Of a DNA stretch of 64,000 nucleotides, positions 30,012-39,617 are shown piece after piece. The notes under the pieces were generated by a model, which saw only the letters and a program-made list of their open reading frames with translations, did not search any database and had not been told where the DNA came from. The translations under genes were made by a program, and so were the position numbers. Source of the stretch: Geomonas propionica. GTDB lineage: Bacteria; Desulfobacterota; Desulfuromonadia; Geobacterales; Geobacteraceae. The stretch covers positions 105,670 through 169,669 of the forward strand of contig NZ_JAEMHK010000014.1 in NCBI RefSeq assembly GCF_016458235.1, written 5' to 3'. Numbering within the stretch: the first letter of the stretch is position 1; the number at the start of each line of letters is the position of its first letter.

Positions 30012-30988
30012 CGAGGATATGCATCCTGGGTGGCACCGGCTTCATCGGTCACCACCTGATAAAGCAGCTGCAATCCCCCGCGAGGGAGATCACCGTCATT
30101 GGCAGGAACGCGGTTCCCACCCGGGAGCTGCCGGCTGGCATCGAGTACCGAAGCGGCGATTATGGGGACCGATACTTCCTGCGCGGCGTGCTGCGTGAGG
30201 CCCAGCAAGTCGTCGCGCTCGCCCACTCGACGGTTCCGAAGACCAGCTTCGATGACCCGGTCAACGACATTCTCACTAACCTGCCGTCAGCGGTTAACCT
30301 CTTCGATATCGCCTCCGACTGCGGCATCGAAAAGCTGGTCTTCGTCTCCTCCGGGGGGACCATCTACGGCAGGAACGACGCCGTTCCCATCGCTGAGAGC
30401 AGCTTGCAGAACCCGATCTCTCCCTATGGGATCACCAAGCTCACCATAGAGAAGTACGCCATGATGTTCAATGAGTTGAGGGGCCTCCCCTTTCTCTGCG
30501 TCAGGCCCGCCAACGCCTACGGCGAAGGGCAGATTCCGTTTTCCGGCCAGGGGTTCGTGGCCACCGCCATGGCCTCGATACTCGAGGATCGGGAGGTGGT
30601 GCTGTTCGGGGAGAGGGGGACGGTGCGCGACTACATCCACGTAAGCGACGTGGCAAGCGGCATAGTCGCGGCGCTGGAGCGGGGTAAGGTTGGCGAGTGT
30701 TACAACATTGCCAGTGGTGTGGGTAGAAGCAACCGGGATATCCTGGATGCCATAGCACCGCTGGCGCGTGCCATGGGGCTCACCCCGCGCATCAAGGTAG
30801 AGCCTACGCGCAAGTTTGACGTCCCGGTCAACGTCCTGGACCCGGCCAAGCTGGAGCGCGCCACCGGTTGGAGTCCCCTCGTTGAATTCGAAGCAGGCAT
30901 GGCGCGGACGTGGGAGTGGCTGGTTCAGACCCGCTACCGGGGGGCGGGTGACGCATACCGCGCCGGGGGGGACGCGGCACCGGCATGA
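30008..30988 (+). CDS. NAD-dependent sugar-nucleotide epimerase/dehydratase
   Basis: A 326-residue extended short-chain dehydrogenase. The NAD motif GGTGFIGHH is at the N-terminus, and catalytic YGITK (Y-x3-K) follows the FVSSGGTIYG serine region. NAYGEGQ and DYIHVSDVA fit the UDP-glucose/UDP-GlcNAc 4-epimerase group, but the exact reaction is not certain. Start GTG and stop both overlap neighbours (GTGA, ATGA). Confidence 0.85.
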   Translation: MTRICILGGTGFIGHHLIKQLQSPAREITVIGRNAVPTRELPAGIEYRSGDYGDRYFLRGVLREAQQVVALAHSTVPKTSFDDPVNDILTNLPSAVNLFDIASDCGIEKLVFVSSGGTIYGRNDAVPIAESSLQNPISPYGITKLTIEKYAMMFNELRGLPFLCVRPANAYGEGQIPFSGQGFVATAMASILEDREVVLFGERGTVRDYIHVSDVASGIVAALERGKVGECYNIASGVGRSNRDILDAIAPLARAMGLTPRIKVEPTRKFDVPVNVLDPAKLERATGWSPLVEFEAGMARTWEWLVQTRYRGAGDAYRAGGDAAPA

Positions 30989-32298
30989 TAAGCTTGAGAA
31001 ACCTGCTCATATTTGCGCTCTTTCTGCTCTCCGGCACCCATGCCGTCCCGGCGTTGCGTGTCTCCATGCTGGGGTTTTCAACCCCGTACAGCATCCTGGT
31101 TTTTTACCTGATCATCTTTGTCGTGCTGCTCAAGGTCGTTGCCGACCGCGGACGCATCAGGTTTCCTGCAGCGTTAATGTGCGGTTTCGTAGTCTACTAC
31201 TTCTCCGTCGCCGTCTCGAACTGCTTTGCAGTTGAGGTCGACAAGGAGGCGCTCTTCAAGTGGTTCTTCTTTCCTCTGATGCCGGTCTGCATTGCGCTGA
31301 TCGCCGACCGGGTCGAACTACTCAAGAAGTCCCTGTTGCTCTTCGCGATTAGTGGTTTCTGCGTTTTCTGCTATGGCATTTACGGCTTTGTCACTTGGAA
31401 CGTGGGCGACTTCTGGCAGCATACCCTTGGCTACTTCGGTGTCACCTATGAGGCCTCCTCGAGAAACGGGGACATGCTTTACCTGCAGTCGACCTTCTGG
31501 ATCCTGGTAGCCATCGCGCTTTACGCCGATCGGGTGAGCGGGTGGCTGCGCCTTTTCTGCGCTGTTTTGGCTGCGATGGTTGGCATGGGGCTCGTGCTCT
31601 CACTGGCGCGCGGCGCCTGGATCTCGGGCGTGTTAACCGTCGTCGCCTTGGTAGTGGTCCAGCGCATGCTCAACAAGGAGCTGGGCGTGCCCCAGTCAAG
31701 CTATCTGAAGACCAAGCTGGTGGTCATCACGCTTTTGCTTGCCGGTCTTTTGTACCTGTTCACTTCGACGGTGGGGCAGGACTACCAGCAGCTTCTCTCC
31801 TCCCGGACGGACTCGATTTCCACGCTTTCCGAGGGAGGCGGCAATTCGAATCTTGCGCGTACGCGTCTGCTGATCCGTGCCGCTGAGGTAGCTGTCACGC
31901 ATCCGTTGGGGGTCGGTATCTGGAACCTTAAGTATTATCTCGACAACTTTTACATCACTGGGCTAGCCAGCGCCGAGAACATCTACTTCCACATGGCTGC
32001 CGAGCAGGGGGTGATGGGGCTGGCAGCCTACCTCTTCATCTTGGGGTGGACCGGCCGGAGACTGTACCGCTATCTGGCGGTGACAGGTCACGGCTCCGAC
32101 AAGTGGGTGGGGTGGTGCTTGTTGTGCATCCTTACCAACTGGTCCCTCTACGGGTTGTTCAACATCATGATAGAAACACTGTGGTACTGGTCGGGAATGA
32201 GTCTCGCCATTGCTGCCGCCACTTTGGTGGAACAGGGGCGTCTGGAGGCACCGGCCGGGGCCGGTGAGCAGAAACCGCTGGCGTTCGCGCTTGAATAG
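30985..32298 (+). CDS. O-antigen polymerase/ligase-like membrane protein (Wzy/WaaL)
   Basis: A 437-residue membrane protein with about ten helices and a large periplasmic loop near residues 255-330 (SSRTDSISTLSEGG, then the NLARTRL region). The pattern fits the Wzy_C/O-antigen ligase superfamily. In a Wzx/Wzz locus the polymerase role is the more likely; ligase cannot be excluded. Its ATG overlaps the previous stop. Confidence 0.83.
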   Translation: MISLRNLLIFALFLLSGTHAVPALRVSMLGFSTPYSILVFYLIIFVVLLKVVADRGRIRFPAALMCGFVVYYFSVAVSNCFAVEVDKEALFKWFFFPLMPVCIALIADRVELLKKSLLLFAISGFCVFCYGIYGFVTWNVGDFWQHTLGYFGVTYEASSRNGDMLYLQSTFWILVAIALYADRVSGWLRLFCAVLAAMVGMGLVLSLARGAWISGVLTVVALVVVQRMLNKELGVPQSSYLKTKLVVITLLLAGLLYLFTSTVGQDYQQLLSSRTDSISTLSEGGGNSNLARTRLLIRAAEVAVTHPLGVGIWNLKYYLDNFYITGLASAENIYFHMAAEQGVMGLAAYLFILGWTGRRLYRYLAVTGHGSDKWVGWCLLCILTNWSLYGLFNIMIETLWYWSGMSLAIAAATLVEQGRLEAPAGAGEQKPLAFALE

Positions 32299-32299
32299 G

Positions 32300-32953
32300 A
32301 TGGAGCTTATGAAAAATCAGCTGGCTAGAGTGAAGCGGCTTATGAGCCGTTACGGCATCGGGAAGGGACGTCACCTTGGTCTCGATGCATACCTGGCCCA
32401 GGGGCATGACCTGGGACAACTGCACCTGGGGTGCGGCAACATCCACCTCCCTGGCTGGTGCAACGTCGATGTCATCAATACCGGTGCTACGGACTTGGTG
32501 CTGGACATCCGGTCCCTGCCGGGGCTTCCGCGGGGCAGGGCCGAGCGGATCTACTCCTGTCATGTGCTCGAGCATTTTTCCCACGATGAGATTCCGGGAA
32601 TCCTTGCGAGTTGGCATGAGGTGCTGAAGTCGGGGGGGGAGATCCGGCTTTCGGTCCCCGATCTGGACGCGATCACCAGAATCTATCAGGCTAACCTCGA
32701 GCACTTCAACGTTCCGGGGCATCAGCCCTGGATCGCCCTCATCTATGGTGGGCAAAAAGACGAGTATGACTTTCACAAAACCGGCTTCAACTTCTGCTGG
32801 CTGAAATACCTGCTCGAGCAGGCCGGATTCAGCAGCGTCGAGCGCTACCCCAACGAGCCACATTTTGTCCCGGGAGTGATCGATAACTCCATCGGAAAGG
32901 AACGTTTCGGCGAATATTTTTCGCTCAATGTGGTGGCCCGGAAGAGGGGGTAA
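32300..32953 (+). CDS. SAM-dependent methyltransferase-like protein
   Basis: A 217-residue class I methyltransferase fold: LHLGCGNIHLPGWCNVDV as the SAM-binding motif, a YSCHVLEHFSHDEIP segment, then SGGEIRLSVPDLD. It may methylate a sugar of the repeat unit or its precursor. Two starts, 32300 and 32309, are close; GGAG between them favours neither strongly. It lies tightly between the polymerase and fucosyltransferase genes. Confidence 0.82.
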   Translation: MELMKNQLARVKRLMSRYGIGKGRHLGLDAYLAQGHDLGQLHLGCGNIHLPGWCNVDVINTGATDLVLDIRSLPGLPRGRAERIYSCHVLEHFSHDEIPGILASWHEVLKSGGEIRLSVPDLDAITRIYQANLEHFNVPGHQPWIALIYGGQKDEYDFHKTGFNFCWLKYLLEQAGFSSVERYPNEPHFVPGVIDNSIGKERFGEYFSLNVVARKRG

Positions 32954-32956
32954 TCG

Positions 32957-33835
32957 ATGCAGGTGGTTACAAGGCTCATGGGGGGGCTGGGGAACCAGCT
33001 GTTCCAGTACGCCGCGGGAAGAAGCGTCTGCGCCAGGCTCGGCGCCGAGCTCGTCCTCGACGACACCCTGCTCAAGCGATGCGACGACGCCATTACCTAC
33101 CGTGACTTTGCCCTCGGCGCCTACCCGGTGCGCGCCCGCAGGATCACTCCTGCCGAGGCAGAACAGCTGTCCAGGCGGGTGGCGCGCCCCTGGCGTTACC
33201 TCTATGACCTTGGGATCATGCGGGCGCAGCACCGCTACTACCGCGAGCCGCACTTTCACTTTGATCCCGGCGTGGACCGGGTGCGCGAGCCGGTGATCCT
33301 GGAGGGATACTGGCAGAGCGAACGCTACTTCGCCTCCTTGGCCGACCAACTGCGGGAGGAACTGCAGCCTGTGGCGCCGCCGCATCCGACGCTACTTCCT
33401 TTCGCCGAAATGATCCACGGGCAGAACTCGGTGGGCCTGCACGTGCGGCGTGGGGACTACGTGGCCGTCGCGGCCAACGCCGCGCAGTACGTCGCCTGCG
33501 ACCTCGATTACTACGTGAAGGCAGCCCGTTTCGTGGCGGAGCGCGTGCCGGATCCGGTCTTCTTCGTCTTCACCGACACGCCGGAGTGGGTGGCGGATCA
33601 GCTGAAGCTCGGGTTCCCCACGGTGTGCGTTTCAAGCCCGCAATCCCTGCCCGCTTACGAGGACCTGCGTTTGATGAGTGGCTGTGCCCATAACATCATC
33701 GCCAACAGCTCGTTCAGTTGGTGGGGCGCCTGGCTCAACCCCAACCCGGAGAAGGTGGTGGTGGCCCCCGCCCGCTGGTTCAGGACCGGTCGGGATACCT
33801 CGGACCTAGTTCCGGCGGAGTGGCAATTGCTGTAG
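32957..33835 (+). CDS. Alpha-1,2-fucosyltransferase-like (GT11) enzyme
   Basis: A 292-residue GT11 enzyme with the family hallmarks: GGLGNQLFQYAAGR at the N-terminus, LHVRRGDYV for donor binding, and NSSFSWWGAWLN late. GT11 enzymes transfer L-fucose from GDP-fucose, and the GDP-fucose genes gmd and fcl lie later in this locus, which strongly supports fucose in the polymer. It begins 4 bases after the methyltransferase. Confidence 0.92.
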   Translation: MQVVTRLMGGLGNQLFQYAAGRSVCARLGAELVLDDTLLKRCDDAITYRDFALGAYPVRARRITPAEAEQLSRRVARPWRYLYDLGIMRAQHRYYREPHFHFDPGVDRVREPVILEGYWQSERYFASLADQLREELQPVAPPHPTLLPFAEMIHGQNSVGLHVRRGDYVAVAANAAQYVACDLDYYVKAARFVAERVPDPVFFVFTDTPEWVADQLKLGFPTVCVSSPQSLPAYEDLRLMSGCAHNIIANSSFSWWGAWLNPNPEKVVVAPARWFRTGRDTSDLVPAEWQLL

Positions 33836-33871
33836 CGCTTGCGCGCACATGTTTACAGACGGAGATAAAAC

Positions 33872-35041
33872 CTGGAAAAGAGTGTCCTCATCTGCACCTT
33901 CACCTTCCCGCCGGAAAACAACGGTGTCGCCAATGCGGCCTTCACCCACGCGCGGATGCTGCGGCAACTGGGCTGCCGCGTGGAGGTAGTAACCGCAGGG
34001 GAACGCCTGTCGCAAGGCGAAGAGAACGGACTCCAGGTGGTCCGCTTCCCGGTGCGGGGACAGGGGCATCTTCTGTCTCCTTCCCGCGGGGCCGTTTCCG
34101 ATCTCAGGGCGTTCCTGGCGCAGGGAAGCTGGGACGTGGTATTCACTCATTGCTGGCAGGCCTGGAACAGCAACGAGGTGCTCGACTTTTTCGGCGGCGC
34201 CGACCGGGCTGAAAAGGTCGTGCTGGTGAGCCACGGCCTGTCCACCGACAGCGACTCCCGCCCTTTTCCGCTCAACCTGGTGCGTCGGCTGATCTGGTGG
34301 CCTTACCGTCGCTTCCGGGTGCCCCGTTACCTGAGGCGACTGGACCGGCTGGTCCTGCTCTGGGATCACCAGGATCGGGATCGTTTTCTCGACCACCTGA
34401 TGGCGCGCGAGTTGGGGGTGCCGGTTGCGGTCGTTCCCAACGTGGCGCGCTACGACGCTGTGGCGGCAAGGCGCCCTGCGCTCGCACTTGGCGCCGACGA
34501 GCTTGCCGGCGGATTCATGCTCTGTGTCGGGAACTACAGCAAGGAGAAGAATGAGGCCTTCGTCCTCGAGGCGTACCGCTTGAGCGGGAAGAAGCACCTG
34601 CCGCTCATATTTGTCGGGCACCGGAGGAACCCCTACTGCCGCGTCCTGGAGCACACGGCCCGTGAGCACGGGCTGCGGGTCGAGTTCTGCACCGGCCTCG
34701 ACAAGCACGAGATCGACTGGCTGTACCGCGAGGCGTCGCTGTTCCTTTTTGGCTCCCGGACAGAGTGCCAGCCACTGGTGGTGCTCGATGCCCTAGCCTC
34801 GGGCACCCCCTGCATCTCGACCGACGTGGGCTGCGTCAGTTCGCTGGGCTGCGTCACGGTGGTCCGGTCGCCGGAGGAGATGGCGGCCCAGATCCGCCTC
34901 TACGTCTCGGACCCGGAACTGCGGCGCGAGAGGGGAGAGCAAGGGCGGGCACTCGCCGACCGGGAATTTTCCCTTTCCGCATGCGGCGCCAAATGGGGCC
35001 GTCTCATGAACGACCTCGGCGCACCGGGCGCGACGGAGTAA
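33872..35041 (+). CDS. Family 4 glycosyltransferase, apparent CTG start
   Basis: A GT-B enzyme, about 389 residues if started at 33872. The frame upstream of the first ATG (33956) encodes a conserved GT4 N-terminus: SVLICTFTFPPENNGVANAA. In-frame TAA (33866-33868) closes the upstream side, and no ATG, GTG or TTG lies between it and 33956. The only near-cognate start with GGAG at proper spacing (33861-33864) is CTG 33872. The C-terminal domain has LFLFGSRTECQPLVVLDALASGTP, the donor-binding part. The sugar transferred is unknown. Confidence 0.85.
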   Translation: MEKSVLICTFTFPPENNGVANAAFTHARMLRQLGCRVEVVTAGERLSQGEENGLQVVRFPVRGQGHLLSPSRGAVSDLRAFLAQGSWDVVFTHCWQAWNSNEVLDFFGGADRAEKVVLVSHGLSTDSDSRPFPLNLVRRLIWWPYRRFRVPRYLRRLDRLVLLWDHQDRDRFLDHLMARELGVPVAVVPNVARYDAVAARRPALALGADELAGGFMLCVGNYSKEKNEAFVLEAYRLSGKKHLPLIFVGHRRNPYCRVLEHTAREHGLRVEFCTGLDKHEIDWLYREASLFLFGSRTECQPLVVLDALASGTPCISTDVGCVSSLGCVTVVRSPEEMAAQIRLYVSDPELRRERGEQGRALADREFSLSACGAKWGRLMNDLGAPGATE

Positions 35042-35045
35042 GCAT

Positions 35046-35846
35046 ATGGCGATGCACCCTTCACAACTGGCAATCCTCGTCATCTCCTGCGACAACTACG
35101 CGGACCTGTGGCGCCCCTTTTACACGCTGTTCCGGCGCTTCTGGCCGGGCTGCCCGTACCGGGTCTACCATGTCAGCAATTACTTAGAGCCGGGCGAAGA
35201 GGGGGGGGTGCCCCTGGCCATCGGCGCGGACAGCTCCTGGTCCGACAACGTCATCAAGGCACTGGCGCAGGTCGAGGAAGAGTACGTCCTCATGATGATC
35301 GACGATCTGTTCCTCACCTCGGCTCCGCGCCTCGACGAACTGGAGCGCGTCCTCGACTGGGTGGCCACCGAGCGCCCCAACTACCTGCGCCTGAACCCGG
35401 TGCCTCCTCCCGATCGACCTTGCACCGGGGAAGTCGGCGTGGTGTCCCCGGGGACCCTGTACCGGACCGGGACCGTGCTTGCCCTTTGGCGCAAGGAGGT
35501 GCTGCTTGACCTGCTGCAACCGGGTGAGAACGCATGGGAGTTCGAGCTGCACGGAACGGTGCGCTCGGACCGCTGGGGAGGTTTCTACAGCACGCACCGG
35601 CTGTTGCTCCCCTTCGTGAACGGTGTGATCAAGGGGAAGTGGCGGCGCAGCGCGCTGCGCACCCTTGCGTCGCTGGGCGTCGAGCCGGATCTTGAGCGGC
35701 GCAAGGTGATGACCTTCAGGGAAACGCTGCTGCTTAACTCCCAGCTTTTGCGCAGCCGGGCGCTACGCTGCCTTCCCGCCGGGTGCCGCAGGCAGGTCAA
35801 GGATCTGCTGTCGCGCGGCAAATGCAACTATTCGCTACTGAAATGA
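35046..35846 (+). CDS. Putative glycosyltransferase of unassigned family
   Basis: A 266-residue cytoplasmic protein. The start AILVISCDNYADLWRPF looks like a GT-A nucleotide-binding strand, and YVLMMIDDLFLTS may be the metal-binding DDL/DxD equivalent. FYSTHRLLLPFVNGVIKGKW resembles an acceptor-side region. No named domain is certain. Its place between two GT4 genes supports a role in repeat-unit assembly. The start follows the GT4 stop by four bases. Confidence 0.65.
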   Translation: MAMHPSQLAILVISCDNYADLWRPFYTLFRRFWPGCPYRVYHVSNYLEPGEEGGVPLAIGADSSWSDNVIKALAQVEEEYVLMMIDDLFLTSAPRLDELERVLDWVATERPNYLRLNPVPPPDRPCTGEVGVVSPGTLYRTGTVLALWRKEVLLDLLQPGENAWEFELHGTVRSDRWGGFYSTHRLLLPFVNGVIKGKWRRSALRTLASLGVEPDLERRKVMTFRETLLLNSQLLRSRALRCLPAGCRRQVKDLLSRGKCNYSLLK

Positions 35847-35862
35847 CGGAAAGGGTGACCTG

Positions 35863-37104
35863 ATGCAGATCTGGCTGATCAACCCGTACGGTCCGATTCC
35901 CAGCGAGAGCTGGCGCGACTACTGCTTCACCATGATGGCCGATGCCCTGGCCGCGGCCGGGCACGAGGTGGTTTGGTGGACCTCCAACTTCTCGCACCAC
36001 TTCAAGAAGTTCCGCAGTGAAGGGTGGCAGGACGTGGAGGTGCGCCCGGGCGTCGTGCTCCGGCTGGTTCCGACCACCTCCTACCGCAAAAACATCGGCC
36101 TGGGGCGCGCCGTGCGCGACCTGGTGTTCGGGGTGCGCGCCTATCGCCGCGGGCGGGAGCTTCCCGCGCCGGACTGCATCATCTTTTCAGAGTCGCCGCT
36201 CACCTTCGGCTATGCCGGTTACATGCTTGCGCGCCACCACAACTGCCCGGTCATCTACCACCAGATGGACCTCTGGCCGGAACTGATCGAGAAGGCCTTC
36301 CCGAACTGGATGCAGCCGTTCATGAGGCTTTTGTTCACCCCCGTTTACCTGAACCGCAAGCTCATCTACGGCAAGCTGGACGCGGTGCTGGCGTTGGCCA
36401 GGCCTTACCTGGATGTGCCCTTAACCGAGGCCCCGGTGCTGCGCGGCAGGCCCAACGGGATCATCTACAACGGCATCGACGTTGCCAAGTTCCGCGAGTC
36501 GATGCGATCCCTGCAACTCCCCGCCGGGATGCTGCCGGAGAAGGAACCGGGCGAGGTGCGTGCGGTGTTCGCGGGTTCGCTTGGACCGTCCTACGATATC
36601 CTGGCCCTGATCAAGGTGGCGGAGCGGCTCGAGGGAAGCACCTCGAAACTGCGCGTCGTCATCGCCGGCGATGGCCCCCTGCGCCAGGAGGTGGAGCGCT
36701 ACGTGCGTGACCCTAACCACACGAGGCTTTGCTACGTCGGCAAGCTCTCCCCCGAAATGCTGGCGCCGCTGTACCGGGTCTGCGACATCGGCCTGTGCGC
36801 CTACTCGACCGCCTCGAACGTGGAGATGCCGGACAAGATCTACGACTACACCGCGGCGGGCCTCGCGGTGGTCAACTCGCTGCGCGGCGAGGTGGCCGAG
36901 GTGATCAAAGAGATGGGCATCGGCCTGCAGTACCGTGGCGGCGACGTGGAGGACCTGCTGGGCAAGCTGACGGCACTGGCCGAAGACGCCCCGCTGAGGC
37001 AGGAGATGGCGGCGAGGTCATTCGAGGTGGGGATGCGCTACGACCAGCACCTCCAGTACGGCAAGCTGGTGGACGTGGTACACCAGGTCTGCGCGGCGGG
37101 GTGA
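35863..37104 (+). CDS. Family 4 glycosyltransferase (WbuB-like)
   Basis: A 413-residue GT-B enzyme. It begins MQIWLINPYGPIPSESWRDY and includes WWTSNFSHHFKKFRS, typical of WbuB-like enzymes acting on amino-sugar acceptors. The donor domain shows FAGSLGPSYDI, VIAGDGPLRQEVE and the acidic switch region SNVEMPDKIYDYTAAGLAVV. It lies directly upstream of the GNAT/DegT amino-sugar genes. Confidence 0.9.
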   Translation: MQIWLINPYGPIPSESWRDYCFTMMADALAAAGHEVVWWTSNFSHHFKKFRSEGWQDVEVRPGVVLRLVPTTSYRKNIGLGRAVRDLVFGVRAYRRGRELPAPDCIIFSESPLTFGYAGYMLARHHNCPVIYHQMDLWPELIEKAFPNWMQPFMRLLFTPVYLNRKLIYGKLDAVLALARPYLDVPLTEAPVLRGRPNGIIYNGIDVAKFRESMRSLQLPAGMLPEKEPGEVRAVFAGSLGPSYDILALIKVAERLEGSTSKLRVVIAGDGPLRQEVERYVRDPNHTRLCYVGKLSPEMLAPLYRVCDIGLCAYSTASNVEMPDKIYDYTAAGLAVVNSLRGEVAEVIKEMGIGLQYRGGDVEDLLGKLTALAEDAPLRQEMAARSFEVGMRYDQHLQYGKLVDVVHQVCAAG

Positions 37105-37108
37105 GAAC

Positions 37109-37714
37109 ATGGTGAGAGTGGCGACGAAAGACGACGTGAAAAGGATGGTCGCGGTGCACCAGGAGAGTTTCCCCGGCTTTTTCCTCTCCGCACTGGGCGC
37201 ACCGTTTCTATCTCAGTACTACCGCGGCATTCTGGCGGCACCGGAGGGGATCGCGTACGTCTACCTGAACCAGGCCGGTGAGCCGGCCGGTTTCGTCGCG
37301 GGGACTGCCAACCCGCGCGGCTTCTATCGCCGTCTGCTGCGCAGGTCCTGGCACAAGTTCGCCCTGGCCGCGCTCGTGCCGGTACTCAAGCGCCCCAGGA
37401 TTGCGGGACGGGTGGCACGCGCGCTGGTCCACCCCTCGGGAAACCCGGTGGGAGACCACGTGGCCGGGCTGTATTCCATCGGGGTGCTGCCCGAGTTGCA
37501 AGGGACCGGTGCCGGGAAGAAGCTGGTGGGGGCATTTCTCGACGAGGCAGCGCGCAGAGGCTGCCGTCGGGTTTTTCTCACCACCGACCGCGACGGCAAC
37601 GACCCCGTGAACGCCTTTTACGCCGGGCTCGGGTTCCAGGTGGAGCGTCATTTCGAGACACCGGAAGGGCGTCGCATGAACGAATACTGGATCACCCTTG
37701 GAGGAGAGACGTGA
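37109..37714 (+). CDS. GNAT-family N-acetyltransferase
   Basis: A 201-residue GNAT enzyme. The acetyl-CoA binding signature is [14 protein letters not shown], preceded by a VAGLYSIGV strand and followed by NPVNAFY-like [12 protein letters not shown]. Next to a DegT aminotransferase it probably N-acetylates the newly made amino sugar, taking the place of the hexapeptide PglD type. Start 37109 is 4 bases past the GT4 stop; its TGA overlaps the next GTG. Confidence 0.86.
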   Translation: MVRVATKDDVKRMVAVHQESFPGFFLSALGAPFLSQYYRGILAAPEGIAYVYLNQAGEPAGFVAGTANPRGFYRRLLRRSWHKFALAALVPVLKRPRIAGRVARALVHPSGNPVGDHVAGLYSIGVLPELQGTGAGKKLVGAFLDEAARRGCRRVFLTTDRDGNDPVNAFYAGLGFQVERHFETPEGRRMNEYWITLGGET

Positions 37715-38865
37715 CAGATTTTCTACCCTTTGCCCTTCCCGACCTCGGCGAGGAGGAGATCGCCGAGGTGTTGCACTCGCTGCGTTCCGGCTGGCTTACC
37801 ACCGGGCCCAAGGCGAAGCGTTTCGAGGAGGAGTTCGCGGAGTTTATCGGCACAGGTGTCGAAGCGATCGCCGTGAATTCCGCCACTGCAGGCCTGCATC
37901 TTGCGTTGGAGGCCGCCGGCATCGGGCCGGGGGACGAAGTGATCAGCACCCCCTATACCTTCACATCCACCTCGGAGGTGGTGCGCTACCTGAACGCCGA
38001 CCCGGTCTTCGTCGATATCGACCCGGTCACCTTCAACCTCGACCCGGAGCGTATCGAGGCGGCCATCACCCCCCGCACCAAGGCCATCGTGCCGGTCCAT
38101 TTTGCCGGGCTTGCCTGTGACATGGCGCGGATCCTGGAGATCGCCCAGCGGCACGGCCTGAAGGTGATCGAGGACGCCGCGCACGCGCTCCCCACCACCT
38201 GCGGCGGCCAACTGGTCGGCTCACTCGGCAGCGACGCCACTGTGTACAGCTTTTACGCCACCAAGACCATTACCACCGGCGAGGGGGGGATGGTCGTGAC
38301 CAGGGATGCCGAGATGGCACGACGCTGCCGCGTGATGCGCCTGCACGGCATCAGCCGGGATGCCTTCGACCGCTACACCTCGACCAAGCCCGCCTGGCAC
38401 TACGAGGTGGTCGCGCCTGGATGCAAGTACAACATGACCGACATCGCAGCCTCCATCGGCATCCACCAGCTCAAGAAGGCCTGGCGTTTCCAGAAGCGCC
38501 GCTGCGAGATGGCAGCCCGCTATGACGAGGCCTTCGCCGACCTGCCGGTGACCCTCCCCCCCAAGCCCCATGGCGCAGACATCCATGCCTGGCACCTTTA
38601 CGTCCTGAGGCTTGCCGATGCCGCTCCGGTGGACCGCGACCGTTTCATCGAGCTGATGTCCGGCAAGGGTATCGGCTGCAGCGTTCACTTCATCCCCCTG
38701 CACCTGCACCCGTACTGGAGTGACCGCTACGCCCTGAAGCCCGACTCGTTCCCCATCGCGCTGGACAGTTACCGGCGCGCGGTCAGCCTGCCGCTGTTCA
38801 CCAAGATGACCGATGCCGATCAGCAGCGCGTGATCGATGCGACAAGGTCCATCCTGGCATGCTAG
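37711..38865 (+). CDS. DegT/DnrJ/EryC1/StrS aminotransferase
   Basis: A 384-residue PLP-dependent sugar aminotransferase. The PLP lysine lies in [15 protein letters not shown], and [13 protein letters not shown] holds the conserved Asp. It would transaminate a 4-keto-6-deoxy sugar nucleotide, as PglE does, using glutamate. The likely 4-keto source is the WbpM/PglF-like enzyme at 50810. GTG start overlaps the GNAT stop (GTGA); its own stop overlaps the next ATG by seven bases. Confidence 0.93.
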   Translation: MTDFLPFALPDLGEEEIAEVLHSLRSGWLTTGPKAKRFEEEFAEFIGTGVEAIAVNSATAGLHLALEAAGIGPGDEVISTPYTFTSTSEVVRYLNADPVFVDIDPVTFNLDPERIEAAITPRTKAIVPVHFAGLACDMARILEIAQRHGLKVIEDAAHALPTTCGGQLVGSLGSDATVYSFYATKTITTGEGGMVVTRDAEMARRCRVMRLHGISRDAFDRYTSTKPAWHYEVVAPGCKYNMTDIAASIGIHQLKKAWRFQKRRCEMAARYDEAFADLPVTLPPKPHGADIHAWHLYVLRLADAAPVDRDRFIELMSGKGIGCSVHFIPLHLHPYWSDRYALKPDSFPIALDSYRRAVSLPLFTKMTDADQQRVIDATRSILAC

Positions 38866-39461
38866 CCAAGCGGCTCTTTGACCTGTTCTGGGCTGTGCCG
38901 GGGCTTATCGTCCTCTCCCCGCTTTTCCTGGTCCTTGCCCTTTGGATCAAGCGCGACTCCAGTGGTCCGGTCTTTTTCAGGCAGGTGAGGGTGGGGAGGG
39001 GGGGGAGGCACTTTAGCATCTACAAGTTCAGGACCATGTGCAGCGATGCCGAGGCTAAGGGACGCCAGATCACGGTGGGAGCCGACCCGCGCATCACGCG
39101 TTCGGGGTCCTTTCTCAGGAAGTACAAGCTGGACGAGCTGCCGCAACTGATCAACGTGGTGCTGGGGGATATGAGCCTTGTGGGGCCGCGGCCGGAGGTG
39201 CCGCGCTACGTGGAGCTTTATCCGGAGCGGGTGCGTGAGTTGGTATTGTCCGTCCCCCCCGGCATCACCGACTACGCCTCGCTGGAATACCGCGACGAGA
39301 ATGCCATCCTCGGCCGCTCCCCCGACCCGGAGCGCGCCTACATCGAGGAGGTCATGCCGGCCAAACTTCGCTACTGTGAGCGCTACGTCAGCGAGCGGTC
39401 GCTGTGGGTCGATCTCAAGCTGATACTCGCGACCCTTTACGCGGTGGCCGCCCGCCGTTAA
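38859..39461 (+). CDS. Initiating sugar phosphotransferase (PglC-like)
   Basis: A 200-residue monotopic phosphoglycosyl transferase that puts the first sugar-1-phosphate on undecaprenyl phosphate. One hydrophobic segment (about 8-30) follows KRLFD; then [17 protein letters not shown], and [20 protein letters not shown], the family signature. It is the short PglC form rather than the long WbaP form. Clustered with GNAT and DegT genes, it probably starts with a diacetamido sugar. Confidence 0.94.
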   Translation: MLAKRLFDLFWAVPGLIVLSPLFLVLALWIKRDSSGPVFFRQVRVGRGGRHFSIYKFRTMCSDAEAKGRQITVGADPRITRSGSFLRKYKLDELPQLINVVLGDMSLVGPRPEVPRYVELYPERVRELVLSVPPGITDYASLEYRDENAILGRSPDPERAYIEEVMPAKLRYCERYVSERSLWVDLKLILATLYAVAARR

Positions 39462-39617
39462 CGGGGCGGGGGGGAGAAGAGGGCGTACCCGGCGCTTCGT
39501 TTGCCCCAGGAGCTCGTTCACGATGAGTTCCGGCAGCGCCGGGACGTAACATCCTTAGGTGTCTCGAAATGGGTTAGCTCAGCTAGAAAAATCGAGACTG
39601 TATCGCCACCGCGCTAC

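Noticed and set aside
33956..35041. ATG 33956 as the start of the GT4 gene
   Set aside because: It would delete the conserved N-terminal strand and PPENNGV region that is encoded in frame upstream with a ribosome site.
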